A stretch of DNA of 64,000 nt from Sorex araneus (Eukaryota > Chordata > Mammalia > Eulipotyphla > Soricidae). Position 1 is the first letter of the stretch. Every line of letters starts with the position of its first letter. Of this stretch, positions 1 to 11,227 are shown piece after piece. The position numbers and the translations under genes are program-made. The stretch lies in NCBI RefSeq assembly GCF_027595985.1, contig NC_073306.1, positions 196,057,500 to 196,121,499 on the forward strand. Reading direction: 5' to 3'. Under the pieces are notes generated by a model that ran no database searches, was not told where the DNA came from, and saw only the letters and a program-made list of their open reading frames with translations.

Positions 1-1689
1 CAATTTAGACATTGCTGTAAGGTAAGCAGTTTGTTTTCCACAAAGCTGTGACTGTTAAATAAGCAGCTACTGCCACAATACTTCCTATTTCTTTCTCCTC
101 TTCTTAATCAGTGCCCTCATTTGCTTTTTTCCCCCCTACAACTGCATTCTTCATTTCATTGGATCCCAATCATAATTACAACCTTCTTAGAGAGATTGAA
201 AGAATTTGTTATTGCTTTCCCCTCAGACACCAGTATGGGAGCTAAGAGTTCAATACAATTAACCCTGAAAAAAAGCCCAGGTGAGGCACGGGAGCAGAGA
301 TCATGAAGAGCTCCGTGAATGAGGCAGGAGGAGCAGGGCTGTTTGTGGGGGGCCTCCTGCCAGGATCTCCTTAGACCACCGCTTAGGCTGAAAGTGGGAT
401 TGGTTTAGTTGCAGGTTGAGGCCTTGTGGTTCCCTGCCTCGGTGCTAGTCGGGTTTCCCAAGTCATTTTCAGCGATCAAACTTCCTTTCCCCATTGTCCA
501 ACCAGCAGATATAGCACAAGAATGGGGAATGGATTCAACCACACTTCTCCTTGTTAGAAAACCAGACTAAAGCATCTCTTAATAAAAATGCTCAAAGCAC
601 CTACCTCCAAAGAAAGAACCACAATCTGGATTTTTTGGACCCTACCCAATGGTACTCAGGATTTACTCATGCTAGGCCTGGTGGTGGTGGTAGTGGGAGG
701 GGGGTCAAAGAGGCATTTGTGATACTGGCCAGTTGAGAGCAAGGCAAAGGCTCTAACTACTATGATATTGCTCTGGTAGAGACTTTTTGTTTTAAAAAAA
801 AAGAGATCACTATCTAGTAAAGGCAGGGGTATTATTTAACTTGTGATTGTGGTAGTGATTAAGAGACTTATCATATATGTCACCTTTATAGTGTCTATGC
901 TTGCTTTTTTCAAATAAAATTACACATTGAAAAATGTAACACTATAGAGATGCAATGTTTTTTTCCCTGCCATTGGAAATGTAACACATATTCCTTGGTG
1001 ATACCTTTAGGGTTACACAGGGTAGTTTTGAATTGGGAAATCTCATTCCATAGATTACTGTGACTTAAAACATGTGGGGTATCTGTAGTTTAAAATCTCT
1101 TACTTTCCTCAACATTTCTCTCTACCTCCTTGCTGTAATCTCTGAGAAGGAATAAATTGCAAGAATATTGTATATCTGGCATTTTAATCTCCTTGAGGCT
1201 GGTCATAAAGGTGGCATATTTTTCTACATCTGCAGACTGAGAATGAAATTCATGAGCATTATACTTTCTACTCATGTAGAAAATGTTCCATAACAACACA
1301 ACCTTTTGAATATCTTTTCATCAATAAGATTTTTTACTGATAGTCTTTGTAATGTTGGTGTTAACTACTGAAGAAAAGAAATCTTTTGTATTATTTATGA
1401 AACATAATATTTTTCTCTTACACAGAGTTTTATTGATTCTGTACTTTTACAAGTAAAATTCTTCTTTGAATTTTTATTTAGTCCACTCCATGAGATGTGG
1501 TCTTATATTTTCAGTGTGAAACTATGAAATAAAGACAAACAATAACAAATAGGAGACAGAATTTTGGTTCAATCTGAAGTAGGACAAAACTGAAAAGCAA
1601 TGATTTTAACAAAAGACAAAAATGGAAGAAAAATATTGAAGACAGAATTGGGATAAGACTTTATGACCAGAGACAATGACTTCTTACTG
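1..1689. other. Intergenic stretch, no gene recognised
   Basis: No coding region, RNA gene or clear recent repeat is visible. Around 655-785 there is a faint minus-strand SINE-like trace (GGCC-rich segment followed by 'GCAAGGCAAAGGCTCTAAC' and 'TATTGCTCTGG'), too decayed to call. The 250-560 part is more GC-rich and could be an old LTR or other relic; I cannot name it. Confidence 0.5.
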
Positions 1690-1855
1690 ACTATAGGCCC
1701 AGCTGACAGTGTGGAGCACTGTTAGTTAGTTCTCAGAGCCACTGGGGCTGTACCCAGCAGTGCTCTGGAGCCATGCAGTTCTGGGATCAAACTTAGGTCC
1801 CTGCACATGGCAGGTATATGCTCCACATCTTTGAGTCATGTCCTGAGCTCCTATT
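1690..1855 (-). repeat. Old shrew-type SINE copy (A-tail type)
   Basis: Read on the minus strand it carries the decayed tRNA-like head (GGATCAAAC on the plus strand is the mutated B box) followed by 'ctctggagccatgcag' type body. Strongly diverged, so an old insertion. Confidence 0.5.
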
Positions 1856-1935
1856 GTAATGATTTCTTTAAAAAATTAACATAATTTAGGTAACATGGTT
1901 ATAGTACTGATATTTATAGTTTTTATTTATTTGTT

Positions 1936-2085
1936 TATTTTTGGTTTGGGGGCCACACCTGACTATGTTCCTCCTAGTTCAGTGCTCAGAGATCACTCCC
2001 TGATAGGGCTCAGGGGACCACTTGTGGTTCCAGGGATTGAATCAGGGATTGAACCTTATCCACTGCACTATCTCTCTGTACTCTT
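1936..2085 (-). repeat. Old shrew-type SINE copy (A-tail type)
   Basis: Plus-strand text runs T-rich leader, 'ggggccacacctg', 'agatcactccctg', 'gctcaggggaccac', 'gattgaacc' and 'cactgcactatctctc', the reverse complement of the SINE body, B box and head. An apparent open frame across it is only repeat sequence. Confidence 0.65.
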
Positions 2086-2387
2086 TATGGATCCTAGTTT
2101 CCCTGCTCAACTGTCCTATGAAAATGTTCGTGGTTTGGCTTCTGTATTGCAGGAAACATGTCACCCATACAGAAGTACACTTTCTTCTGAAAGATTGTAT
2201 TTGTCCCAAGAAAAGGACCCCAAAATACTGGCATTTAAGAAAGAGGCTTTTAACAAAACAGTCAACTTGACTCCAGACACACTAGAGTTGATAAGCTCTA
2301 AACATTACACTTTTGAACTGAGATTCTTAGAGCTTCATTTTAGTATTAATAAAAAGCTATCATTAAGTATTAATTATACATGAAGAT

Positions 2388-2535
2388 TGGGATGGGTCGG
2401 GAATCTGGGAACATTGGCAGAGGGAAGTTGACACCGGTTGGGGGAATGGTGCTGAATTATTGTAGGCCTAAAACACAACTATCAGTAACTTTGTAGATCA
2501 TGGATCTTTAATAATTTTTTAAGTTAAAAACACTT
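2388..2535 (+). repeat. L1-type 3' tail fragment
   Basis: Contains the 'ggaagttgacaccggttggg ... gaattattgtaggcctaaaac ... taactttgtagatcatgg' pattern shared with other L1 3' ends in this window (for example 56.8-56.96 kb), followed by an A/T-rich end. Severely 5' truncated. Confidence 0.5.
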
Positions 2536-3351
2536 TTTTAAAAAGAAAAGTTATCACAAAGATCTTTAACTTAAAAATGAATCATAATGGAGCTAGAACA
2601 TTTGGTTACATCGCAAGGTCTATGGTTCTACAGGAAGTAGAGCAAGACTTAAATTAATTTTCTTGGAGAGGTACGAAGGGGCATGCTGCCCCTTACAAGA
2701 GTAAGTGCTGAGGCTGGTTCAACTCTACAAGGAAAAAACATCCAACCCCATTAGAAAATGGGGTGGTGAAATGAACAGAGACTTTCTCAAAAAAGAAATT
2801 AGAATGGCCAAAAGGCGAATGAAAAAAATGCTCTTTCTCACTAATCATCAGGGAGATGGAGATCAAAACAACAATGAGATATCATCTCATACCACATGGA
2901 CTGGCACACATCCAAAAGAATAAGAGGAACCAGTACTGGCACAGATGTGGGGATAAAGGGACACTCATTCATTGCTGGTGGGAATGCTGACTGGTCCAGC
3001 CTTTTTGTAAAACAATGTGGACATTCCTCAAAGAAGTAGAAATTAAATTCCCATTTGAACCATCAATGCCACTTCTGGGAATATATACTGGGGCCCCAAA
3101 AACACACAGCAGAGACTCCATCAGCACTCGTATGTTCATTGCAGCACTATTCACCATAGCCAGAATCTGGAAACAACCTGAGTACTCAAGAACAAATGAC
3201 TGGATAAAGAAACTATGGCACATCTAAATAATGGAATACTATGCAACTTTTGGGAAATTTGCCTATAAATGTATGGACATGGAGAGTATCATACTGAGTG
3301 AAATAAGTCAGAAGGAAAGGAATAAATACAGAATGGCTGCATATATTTGTG

Positions 3352-3402
3352 GTATATAAATATCTATCTATATCTATATCTATCTATATCTATATATATG
3401 TA
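3352..3402 (+). repeat. (TATC)n microsatellite inside the L1 3' UTR
   Basis: Imperfect TATC/TATA repeats directly after 'ggtatataaa', a usual place for expansion in these L1 tails. Confidence 0.9.
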
Positions 3403-3629
3403 TTAAGAGACTAATGTCCACAGCCCAGGGAAAACAAGGACTAGGAGGACTGGCCAATGATTGGAATCAACCACAAGTACGTGTGGGGCAGAGGGTAGGT
3501 AAGATAGAGAAGAGAACAGTATGATAATCTTAGCTGGGAATGATCACATTGGACAACAACTGAGTGTTAAAAGTAGATAATATTTCTGATAATCTTTCAG
3601 TACCTGTATTGGGAACCACAATACAGAAA

Positions 3630-3677
3630 GAGGGGAGAGAGGGAGAAAGAGAGAGAAAGTGAGAAAGAGAGGGAGAG

Positions 3678-3738
<61 letters not shown>
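3630..3738 (+). repeat. AG-rich microsatellite inside the L1 3' UTR
   Basis: Imperfect GGGAGAAAGAGA units grade into about 28 perfect AG repeats (3681-3738). Minus-strand Ser-Leu repeat frames across it are artefacts of the dinucleotide. Confidence 0.95.
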
Positions 3739-3739
<1 letters not shown>

Positions 3740-4044
3740 CAAAGTACCTACTGTAGAAGCAGGCTGGGGTGTGGAGGTGATGAGGGAAACAGTGAACAGT
3801 GGGGACACTGGCACTGATGCTGGGAAATGTGCACTGGTGGAGGGACGGGTTTTGAAACACTGTATGACTGAAACCTAATCATGAACAGCTTTGTAAGGGG
3901 CTGTCTCACAGTGATTCAACAACAAAAAATTTTAAAGAGTAAGTGTTGAGGGGAATGAGTTCTACCTATGAATTATAAACAAACTCAATATAGTATATAG
4001 GTAAAATGTTTATATTTCTATATGTGCAATTTAAAAAAGCCTAT

Positions 4045-4228
4045 GCATCCTGGGGCTAGAGTGATGATTATCTAGTAAGTAGGGCACTTTTCTCGCATAG
4101 AACAGGCCCTAGTTCTATCCCCAGTACTTCATATAGTTTCCCAAATCCCACCATGAGTGATTTCTCAGCACAGGGCCAGGAGCAAAACCTGAGCACTGCT
4201 AGACTTGGCCCCCAAAACGAAAGAAAAT
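4045..4228 (+). repeat. Shrew-type SINE, A-tail type
   Basis: Starts 'ggggctagagtgatgatt' and passes through 'gccctagttctatccccagtac' (B box mutated) to 'cacagggccaggagcaaaacctgagcactgct' and 'cccccaaaacgaaag'. Moderately diverged. Confidence 0.8.
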
Positions 4229-5064
4229 GCTGAATTTTTTTTTCCAAAAAAGCCACTGTAGCATATGCTCTACTGAAATGAAGGTGCAGGAAATGAAGGC
4301 TAGGCACATGAAAACTAAAAATCTCAAGGGGAGATTATGATAATCACCAACATATTGGTATGGAGAAATCTCAGGATAATATCTGTGCTGTAGCTCTAGA
4401 GAGTAATTAGTCCTGATTAAAATAGGGTGTGAGGTGTCTTATATACACAGATATGAAAAGTTCAAGCAATATTTCTCAAAACTAGGAAAGATATTTGACT
4501 TTATTTGGAGAGACATTTTAGACTTTGGCTGGAGTATTAGGAAGAAAGATAATAGATTAATAGAAAAACTAAAATACAGCAAAACATATTATTAGCTGGG
4601 TAGGAAAAAAATTCCAACAACAAAAAAATGCAATTATAGTAAACTTGCTGCATTTCTGAGAAACCATATTTCCATAGTCCATATGCTAGACCTCATGTTC
4701 AATCTGACTATAATTAAGCTTATTGGGATTGGAGGAATGAGAATAAAACAAATGTAAGCATGCTAGTGGTAACATCGAAGAAGGAATTTCCTTTTGATGC
4801 AGGTCAATAAATAATAATCAAGTTGAAATGGAAAAATATCTTGAACCTTATAAAAATACAATGCTAATTGCAGAATGATGCCTACCATATCTTCTTTCAG
4901 CTAAAGGACTGGAAAATGGAAAGGTATGGGATATTACCTAGAGTTATCTTTATAAGCCAAGAAATGCTTTCATGTCTCTAAATACAGTCTGCATTTGCTT
5001 ATTGATTAAGGAAAAAATTAAATAAAATTTTTAAAATCTGTGGGAAAAATCCTAAGCAGTTGAT

Positions 5065-5182
5065 AGTAATCACTGTCACTGTTACTGTCATCCCATTGCT
5101 CATCAATTTGTTCAAGTGGGCACCAGTAACGTCTCTCATTGAGAGACTTGTTACTGTTTTTGGCTTATCCAATATGTTGATA
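5065..5182 (-). repeat. Shrew-type SINE, CAGTG-tail type, 5'-truncated
   Basis: Plus-strand text begins with 'cactgtcactgttactgtcatcccattgctcatc' (the reverse-complement tail) and continues to 'actgtttttggcttatccaa'; the tRNA-like head is missing. Confidence 0.8.
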
Positions 5183-5477
5183 GAAATGAAACTAAATAAC
5201 AAACATACTTAAAACATGAGTTCTGCTAAAACAGAGACCTGTTTAGCTTTGTTTTCTGTAAGCCAGAATTAAAAACACAAGTGGAATTTTAACCTACAAT
5301 AGTTTACAATGTTGCATAGAAACAAGTTGAATATGATGTTTTAAAGATTTTATTAATTTGTAAGCATACATATTACTTTTGATTATATTTTATACATATA
5401 AACCATGTGAATAAATGAAATATTATGAGTTAAAATATGGGATCTGATTTTATACAGAGGAGCATCAGTAAGAATTG

Positions 5478-5683
5478 AGCGGGCACCAGTAACGTCTCTC
5501 ATTGAGAGACTTATTGTTACTGTTTTTGGCATATCCAATACACACGGGTAGCTTGCCAGGCTCTGCCGCGCGGGCTAGATACTCTCAGTAGCTTGCCGGG
5601 CTCTCTGAGAGGGGCGGAGGAATCGAACTCAGGTCGGCCGTGTGAAAGGCAAACACCCAACCACTGTGCTATCGCTCCAGCCC
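5478..5683 (-). repeat. Shrew-type SINE, CAGTG-tail type
   Basis: Head 'tgctatcgctccagccc' at the right, B box 'ggaatcgaactcagg', then the hairpin-rich body to 'gagcgggcaccagtaacgtc' at the left. The distal tail is missing. CpG-rich and little diverged, so relatively young. Confidence 0.9.
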
Positions 5684-6274
5684 AAGAATTGAGAAATATA
5701 ATTAATTGCCAATGACTTGCAAGATTTATTTGAACACAGTAATTTTACTTTGATTGAAGATAAGTGATAATAACCGTTTTTCGCTGACAAGATAGGGAAC
5801 TGAAGTACATTGGTACACTTCATTGGACTTTTGACATTGATATATTTGCGGTGAAACTTAGATATTGTCTAGGGGAAGTAATTAATATAGTTTAGAAAAA
5901 GTTTTAAAGTATATAATTGCATAAAATATTCTAGTTTAACATTATCAGTGGAATCTAATGTCTTTGCTAATTATATATTGAAAATAAATTTTGTATAGAG
6001 CTCCTTGTGGCCTGATTTGTGTGGGATTTTTCCATTGTCTTCCCATTTTTATAGCCCCATTTATTAACTGAGAACTCACAGCATCGTGATAGTTTAGGTG
6101 ACAAATTATGTTATCATCCTACTTCTCTGTTACATAGGGAATAATTCAGAATTCCGCTAAAAATGCAACTTTCAAAATACCAATTTATATTTCTGAACAC
6201 CATTTACTGACAAAACAGTATGTGTACACATTAGTGCTCTTTTTTTCTCTCTTATAGGATATATAAAAAACACA

Positions 6275-6425
6275 AACAAAAGTCCAGGCAGATATTGCAG
6301 GGGTTAAGGTATTTGCCTTGCATGTAGTTGACCCTGATTAATTCTTGTCACCATATATTATCCACTGAGCAGGGCCAGGAGAAAGCCCACAGCTTATTGT
6401 GGTCCAAAAACCAAAACCGAAACAA
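6275..6425 (+). repeat. Old shrew-type SINE, A-tail type
   Basis: 'ggcagatattgcaggggttaaggtatttgccttgcat' head and 'gagcagggccaggagaaagcccacagc' body followed by 'ccaaaaaccaaaa'. Diverged. Confidence 0.7.
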
Positions 6426-6660
6426 AGAGTTTTATGCAACCCAAGAACCCACACACAAATAAATAAGAAAAAGTTTTAATTATATTCAATAGGTAAGTTA
6501 ACTTGCATCTGAAGATACTGTTACATACATTTCTTGGTGCTGTTACTCCACAATCTGCATTTAATTTTTTAATATAGTGCAAGTTCTTTTGAGAGTCGGT
6601 GTCCTCCACTAGTTCTTTATTTGTTGCAAACTGAAAGTTGTCTATTTACAAACTAAAACA

Positions 6661-6836
6661 ATGGGGCTGGAGTGATAGCACAGCGGGTAGGGCGTTTGCC
6701 TTGCACGCGGCCGACCCGGGTTCGATTCCCAGCATCCCATATGGTCCCCTGAGCACCGCCAGGGGTAATTCCTGAGTGCAGAGCCAGGAGTGACCCTTGT
6801 GCATCGCCAGGTGTGACCCAAAAAGAAAAAAAAAAA
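6661..6836 (+). repeat. Young full-length shrew-type SINE, A-tail type, with target duplication
   Basis: Close to consensus: 'gggctggagtgatagcacagc' head, B box 'GGGTTCGATTCCC', body 'catcccatatggtcccctg', end 'tgtgacccaaaaagaaaaa'. It is flanked by a perfect 14-bp direct repeat, TACAAACTAAAACA, at 6647-6660 and 6837-6850. This gives the exact boundaries and shows L1-type target-primed insertion. Confidence 0.97.
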
Positions 6837-6850
6837 TACAAACTAAAACA

Positions 6851-8494
6851 AGCAGTAGTTGGACAACTTGTTTTTTTGAATGTGAAATAAATGGTTTGAA
6901 AATTTTCTAGTTGGTGTGATTGCATTATTTCATGTCCGTTTTCCCTCTACAAATAATTTTGTCTAGCTGATCTATCACTGTGTTTCCCAGGTCCCATTTT
7001 ATGTTGAACTTTCTATGAGAGTACTTCTGACTTCTCATAATTCCTCTAGTACTTGACTTATTTTGATCTGTGAAGTTTTCTTTTTGTTATCTGTACCTCC
7101 TAATGTCCTATCCATACTTCCAAAGTCCAGGTCTCTTGAGCTGCACACAGTTTCTGAAACATACTAGTATATTAAATGAATTGAAGGTCTATGCACATCA
7201 GGATGTACTGTGCAATTTTGACCTCATCAGAAATGTCTTTTCTCATTGATAAACTCATGTTGGATTATTTGTACTACTTTGTCGTGGAAGGGACAGACCC
7301 ATAGGAGAGAAGTAGGTCATGCATAAGCAGTGCAGTTTCCAGTAACCTCTAATTCATCAAACATACCTATTTGCCGATGTCATTTCTATTTTGTCTCTAT
7401 GCATTATAGTGGGTATAGGATGGCCCTGATATCTTCACCTCTATGGCTTTGCGTATATGTGTATTTAATGGAGGCTCAAAATGAGATGAATATCTTATGT
7501 GACAAGTAGATAAGACCTACTTTAATGGTCTTCCTCACCATGTCTTTCTGCCTTTTGGTATTCTGATCATATTTTGATTGATTGGAATATTTTTATATCA
7601 TGTATTATGTCTGTCATTTAATTTCTCCCTTAAGACTTAGTTTGATTTTTTTCCCCATTTGGAAGCTCTTAAATTTTCTATCAGGTTTGTAGCTCTCTTT
7701 TCTCTCTTCCTCTCTTTTATTCACATAGCTTACAGTAATTTTACTATATTGCACCTCATTTTGAATTGTGCCAACAGCTATAGCCATGCTGTGAACTTAT
7801 TTATGGCAAGGGTATTTTTTTGTTTATTCTTGATTCATTTGCACAAATAGTTCAATAAAATATTCACTAGTACATGAAGCAATTCAAAATACCTCTGGGA
7901 CTTCTACTAGAAAATGCAGAATTACAGGGAATATTAGATACATCTTCTTGACTACTATGGCTTAGGTGTATTAAAACCCTGGGTATAAGAAGCTCTTAGA
8001 GATGTGGATATAATTCTTTTTGTAATACAAAATGTGATGACTTTTATAATTTTTGTGTCATGTGGAGAATTGAAACTGAGAAAAATACACCATTTTTATC
8101 TTGGTAAAAAAATTTAGAATTTTACCATCAGCGATTTCTAAAAAGTGAATCATTGGATAAATTCTATGCATAAAATGTGACTACTCTATATAGTAAATAT
8201 AAAGTTAAACAATAAACCTTGTTATCTTTGGGCAATATATGTGAATTTCTTATATACGGGGGTCTTGAAAGCATGATGCTGCATCTCAATTATGCATATA
8301 AATACTATACTATTATAGAATAGAATTGTGTCTGAAGATTGGCCTTCAGAAATATTATCTCTTTCAAGTGGTTGCTTTGAAAGAGTTTATGAATGGTTAA
8401 CTATTGTAAACATTATCCTTCCTATTAACTAAGCAGAATTGAGTCAAATAAAAATATAAAAATTATTATGATCTTGTTTTTTGTTTACATTTTG
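6851..8494. other. Intergenic stretch, no gene recognised
   Basis: AT-rich sequence without a named repeat or coding region. The part at 7000-7870 has a T-rich character that could be a decayed antisense L1, but I could not match it to a specific segment. Confidence 0.45.
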
Positions 8495-8645
8495 GTCATA
8501 ACTGGTGGTACTTAGGGCTTATTGCTGTCTCTGTATCAGAGATCACTCCTGACAGCCTTTGGGTAGCATAATGGGTACAGGAGATCGAACCCAGGTCATC
8601 AAGTACAAGGCAAAAGCCCAGCTTACTATAGTAGTTTTCTGGTCC
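8495..8645 (-). repeat. Old shrew-type SINE, A-tail type
   Basis: 'ttttggtcataactggtgg ... agatcactcctgacagc ... gagatcgaacccaggtc ... gcaaaagcccagc', the reverse complement of a decayed SINE. Confidence 0.7.
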
Positions 8646-8952
8646 TCTTGACTTTTTTCTTAATTATCTCATTATCTAACAAAGAAAAAATGAGAAAATT
8701 ACAATTTAGTTATCTAGATTAGGAGACTGAAAGGACTATTTGCTTTAAACTACTATGTCACTTATTCCTACTCTTCCTCTCACTGTCCCCAAGAAATTAG
8801 GAGTTTAATTCAATGTAAGGAACCAGAAAACTTGTCTGGTGAGGTGATGGGCCAGCCGACAGTCGAACTGGTCGAGAGGGAAGGTGACAATCTTAAAGAT
8901 ATAGCACAAGTGGTTGAGAGGGCTGAGTTCTCATGGGACAGCAGCATTGATC

Positions 8953-8958
8953 TTTATT
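8953..8958 (-). terminator. Poly(A) signal AATAAA in the 3' LTR
   Basis: TTTATT on the plus strand, about 10 bp downstream (minus orientation) of the TATA box. The short TATA-to-poly(A) spacing is seen in both LTRs and would terminate the proviral transcript. Confidence 0.7.
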
Positions 8959-8968
8959 TCAGGCAGCC

Positions 8969-8975
8969 TTTTATA
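8969..8975 (-). promoter_or_regulatory. TATA box of the 3' LTR
   Basis: Reads TATAAAA on the minus strand. The equivalent position in the 5' LTR (16497-16503) reads TATCAAA. Confidence 0.65.
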
Positions 8976-9394
8976 CATCTCTATTAGGAACTTGGCAGGT
9001 AAAATCATTATTCATAGTTATTCATGATTATTACAAAAAGCACATGTTTTTTATTATAACAAGGTGAGGAACATAGTAGAGTGAAAAACAACTTGTTCCT
9101 AAGTCAATAATACATAGAAAAATAATCTAATTATTCCTGTACTTTCCCATAATTGCAAAATATGTAATTTCTGCAGAATCAAAATACATCTATTTCTTAT
9201 TAACTTCCTTGCAGACTAGGAATGGTGAACTATTAATTTCTCTACAGGCTTAGTTTGGCGACACAATGGCCACTCCACATACGAGGGGTGGCGGGACAGA
9301 GAGCTATGCCAAGTATTCTTGACCTCGTTTGAGGCAGCTCCCAGGACTATGTCCATTTAGGCAGGCAGCTCCCCGCCTCTCCTTCTTTTTAATT

Positions 9395-11227
9395 TTAATA
9401 ATGTTGGTGTAATTTTTGCAGCTCATTATGATGCCAAAGAGCCTTCATCTGCAAAATGCTCTTCATTAGTCTTTTGAATAAGCAAGGCAGTAATACAAGT
9501 AGAAGAAAAATCACAAAAAACAGTAATATCACAAATCCAATAACACCACAAAGTAATTTAAACAAATTTCCAGGTGTAAAATAGGAAGAAAGATGTTTCA
9601 AAAATTTAATAGGATCAATGCTTAAGTCAGTAATCTTAGATGCCTGTTGTATATTAACAATTTCCTGATGTAGGATCAAAAGATTCAAACTTTCATTGGC
9701 ATCATGCCAAAGCCCTGTAACACATTTCTTCACCCATTCCCATGGATGTTTAGTCTCATTATATTTCATATTAGTCACACAAATCCAGGTAAAATTATAA
9801 TGACATCGCAACTTGGATTGAGCTTTGTACTTCATTTCCAATGATTTTATCTACATCCCACAAAGCATTTAATTTTTCATCCATTTTCTGATCTATAGAT
9901 TATTGCAAATTTAAGGCAACACTAACATTTTGAGATAATGCATTAACTACACGAGCGGTCTGAATAGAATGCGATAAAGCAATGCCTGCAGTAGCTGCAA
10001 TGGCAATAATACTAATCAAAGCCAATAATTCTGCTATCAGCCATCCCACTACTCTTTTAGGCCTAATTAACTCATATACACTTTGTAATATAACTAAGGA
10101 TTCTTCTTCAGCCCAATTATCAGTAATATTAGTGGGGACCAACAAAAAGGGAAGTTGTTTAACAATAAAGACCTATTTCCCAGCACTATTACCCATTATA
10201 CAATTAATAATTGCACAATTATCACAAGTCACATTCCAAATTCCTTGTTGTAAGGTAATATTAGTGTGCCCAAACATAAATGCCCAAGGAAGTGGCACGC
10301 ACACCTGAATGGATCCTTCAGTTTGAGTGGCACCATAGCCTAAAGGAAAGTCCACATTTTGTTTGTCCTGGCCACTAGCAGATGACCTGAATTGTTCCAC
10401 ATTATTCATTGTTCTTGCCCATGGCCAAAGCCATTCTTCAGATTCCCATTTGATGTCCTTCATTCAGCAAACCCACGGCACATCTGAGATCTTCCATTCT
10501 CTGTAAATATTGTTATCTGGCACGTGGGGATGCTAACAAACCCATGTAAGATTGTGCATTGTCCAATAGTTGCCCTTTAAACTTCTGCAAGGGGACCATA
10601 AAGCGAACAAATATGGTACAACTGTTGAGGAACATATTTCCAAATCTAAAGATGGGGGAAGTTCATCCTGAGAGCGAGACCACCTAGAAAATCCTGTTCC
10701 ACTAAGAGTAACAATAGTAGTTAAATTCTTTCAATATGTTACATGATCCTGTAAACTTAAACATCCCACACTTCCACTAGCAGAAGAATTCCTCTCTAAA
10801 CAGATAGAAATTCCTCAAGATATTCCAGAGAAAGAAATATTTGATTGGTGCCAAGCAATATGTGTAGCTCTCATTCCCCCAGCATACTGAGTAGCATGAT
10901 TATAAAACTGAACCTGCTCTCCTCTCCAAATAGCTAACTGCAACACTGGAGGATCTGGAATGTAAGTCCGAAATGCACCTGCCCTTGCTGAGCAAAGAAA
11001 CATCAGCTGTGTAGGAGGGCAGTCGTGGCCACAGATGATTGATTTCTCTTAACTTGAAAGTATGCTTGTTGTATCTGCTCCATGGTCACTGGAGTCTCGG
11101 CAGGGATGCCCAGATCCGTCAACGCCATCTGTGCAAGCTGGTTGATCAAGTTCTTCTTCTGTCTGGGGCACCAACCATTCCAGCAGCCAGCACGGCACTT
11201 CAGCATCCTGTGGAAAAACATAAACAT
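9395..11227 (-). pseudogene. env: Endogenous retroviral env, broken
   Basis: Envelope precursor remains. The leader region lies near 11003-11227 and overlaps the end of pol in another frame. A surface-subunit part at 10815-11003 includes YIPDPPVLQLAIWRGEQVQF. The 10463-9900 frame has one stop near 10170 and carries RPKR (10053-10064), the expected SU/TM cleavage site, followed by a hydrophobic fusion-peptide-like stretch. A stop at 9897-9899 and a frame change before 9841 separate this from the rest of TM (9395-9841), which has N-glycosylation sites NFTW and NETK and a strong membrane anchor (GVIGFVILLFFVIFLLLVLL), then a short basic tail ending at 9395. The SU part between about 10470 and 10810 is riddled with stops. 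It resembles HML-type class II envelopes. Confidence 0.85.

Larger units (their letters stand above)
2690..3935 (+). mobile_element. L1 retrotransposon, 3' end (ORF2 C-terminus plus 3' UTR)
   Basis: A 5'-truncated L1. From about 2705 to 3240 the sequence matches the end of L1 ORF2 as known from mammals: the reading includes ANDWIKK-like 'NDWIKKLWHI' near 3197-3226 and the nucleotide run 'ggataaagaaactatggcac'. The frame is broken by stops (for example at 2921-2923), so no protein is made. The 3' UTR follows, with 'atggagagtatcatactgagtgaaat' and 'ggaatgtgcactggtgg'-type sequence, and it ends near 'gattcaacaacaaaaaatttt' at about 3930. Two microsatellites have expanded inside the UTR. Confidence 0.88.
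8845..9367 (-). repeat. Proviral 3' LTR
   Basis: About 523 bp, about 93-94% identical by eye to the LTR at 16347-16918. Its U3 edge follows a purine-rich tract (reverse complement of 9368-9398) that fits a polypurine tract. In minus orientation it contains a TATAAAA box (8969-8975) and an AATAAA signal (8953-8958). Compared with the other LTR it lacks a short segment near U3 and a small 'taagggg' duplication. Confidence 0.92.

Noticed and set aside
3530..3860. Minus-strand frames rich in Ser-Leu repeats
   Set aside because: They are the reading of an AG microsatellite inside an L1 3' UTR.
6661..6740. tRNA gene
   Set aside because: The tRNA-like region is the head of a SINE; it recurs more than 40 times and the acceptor stem is not preserved.
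9982..10308. Plus-strand open frame of 108 codons
   Set aside because: Antisense shadow of the proviral env, with no independent support.
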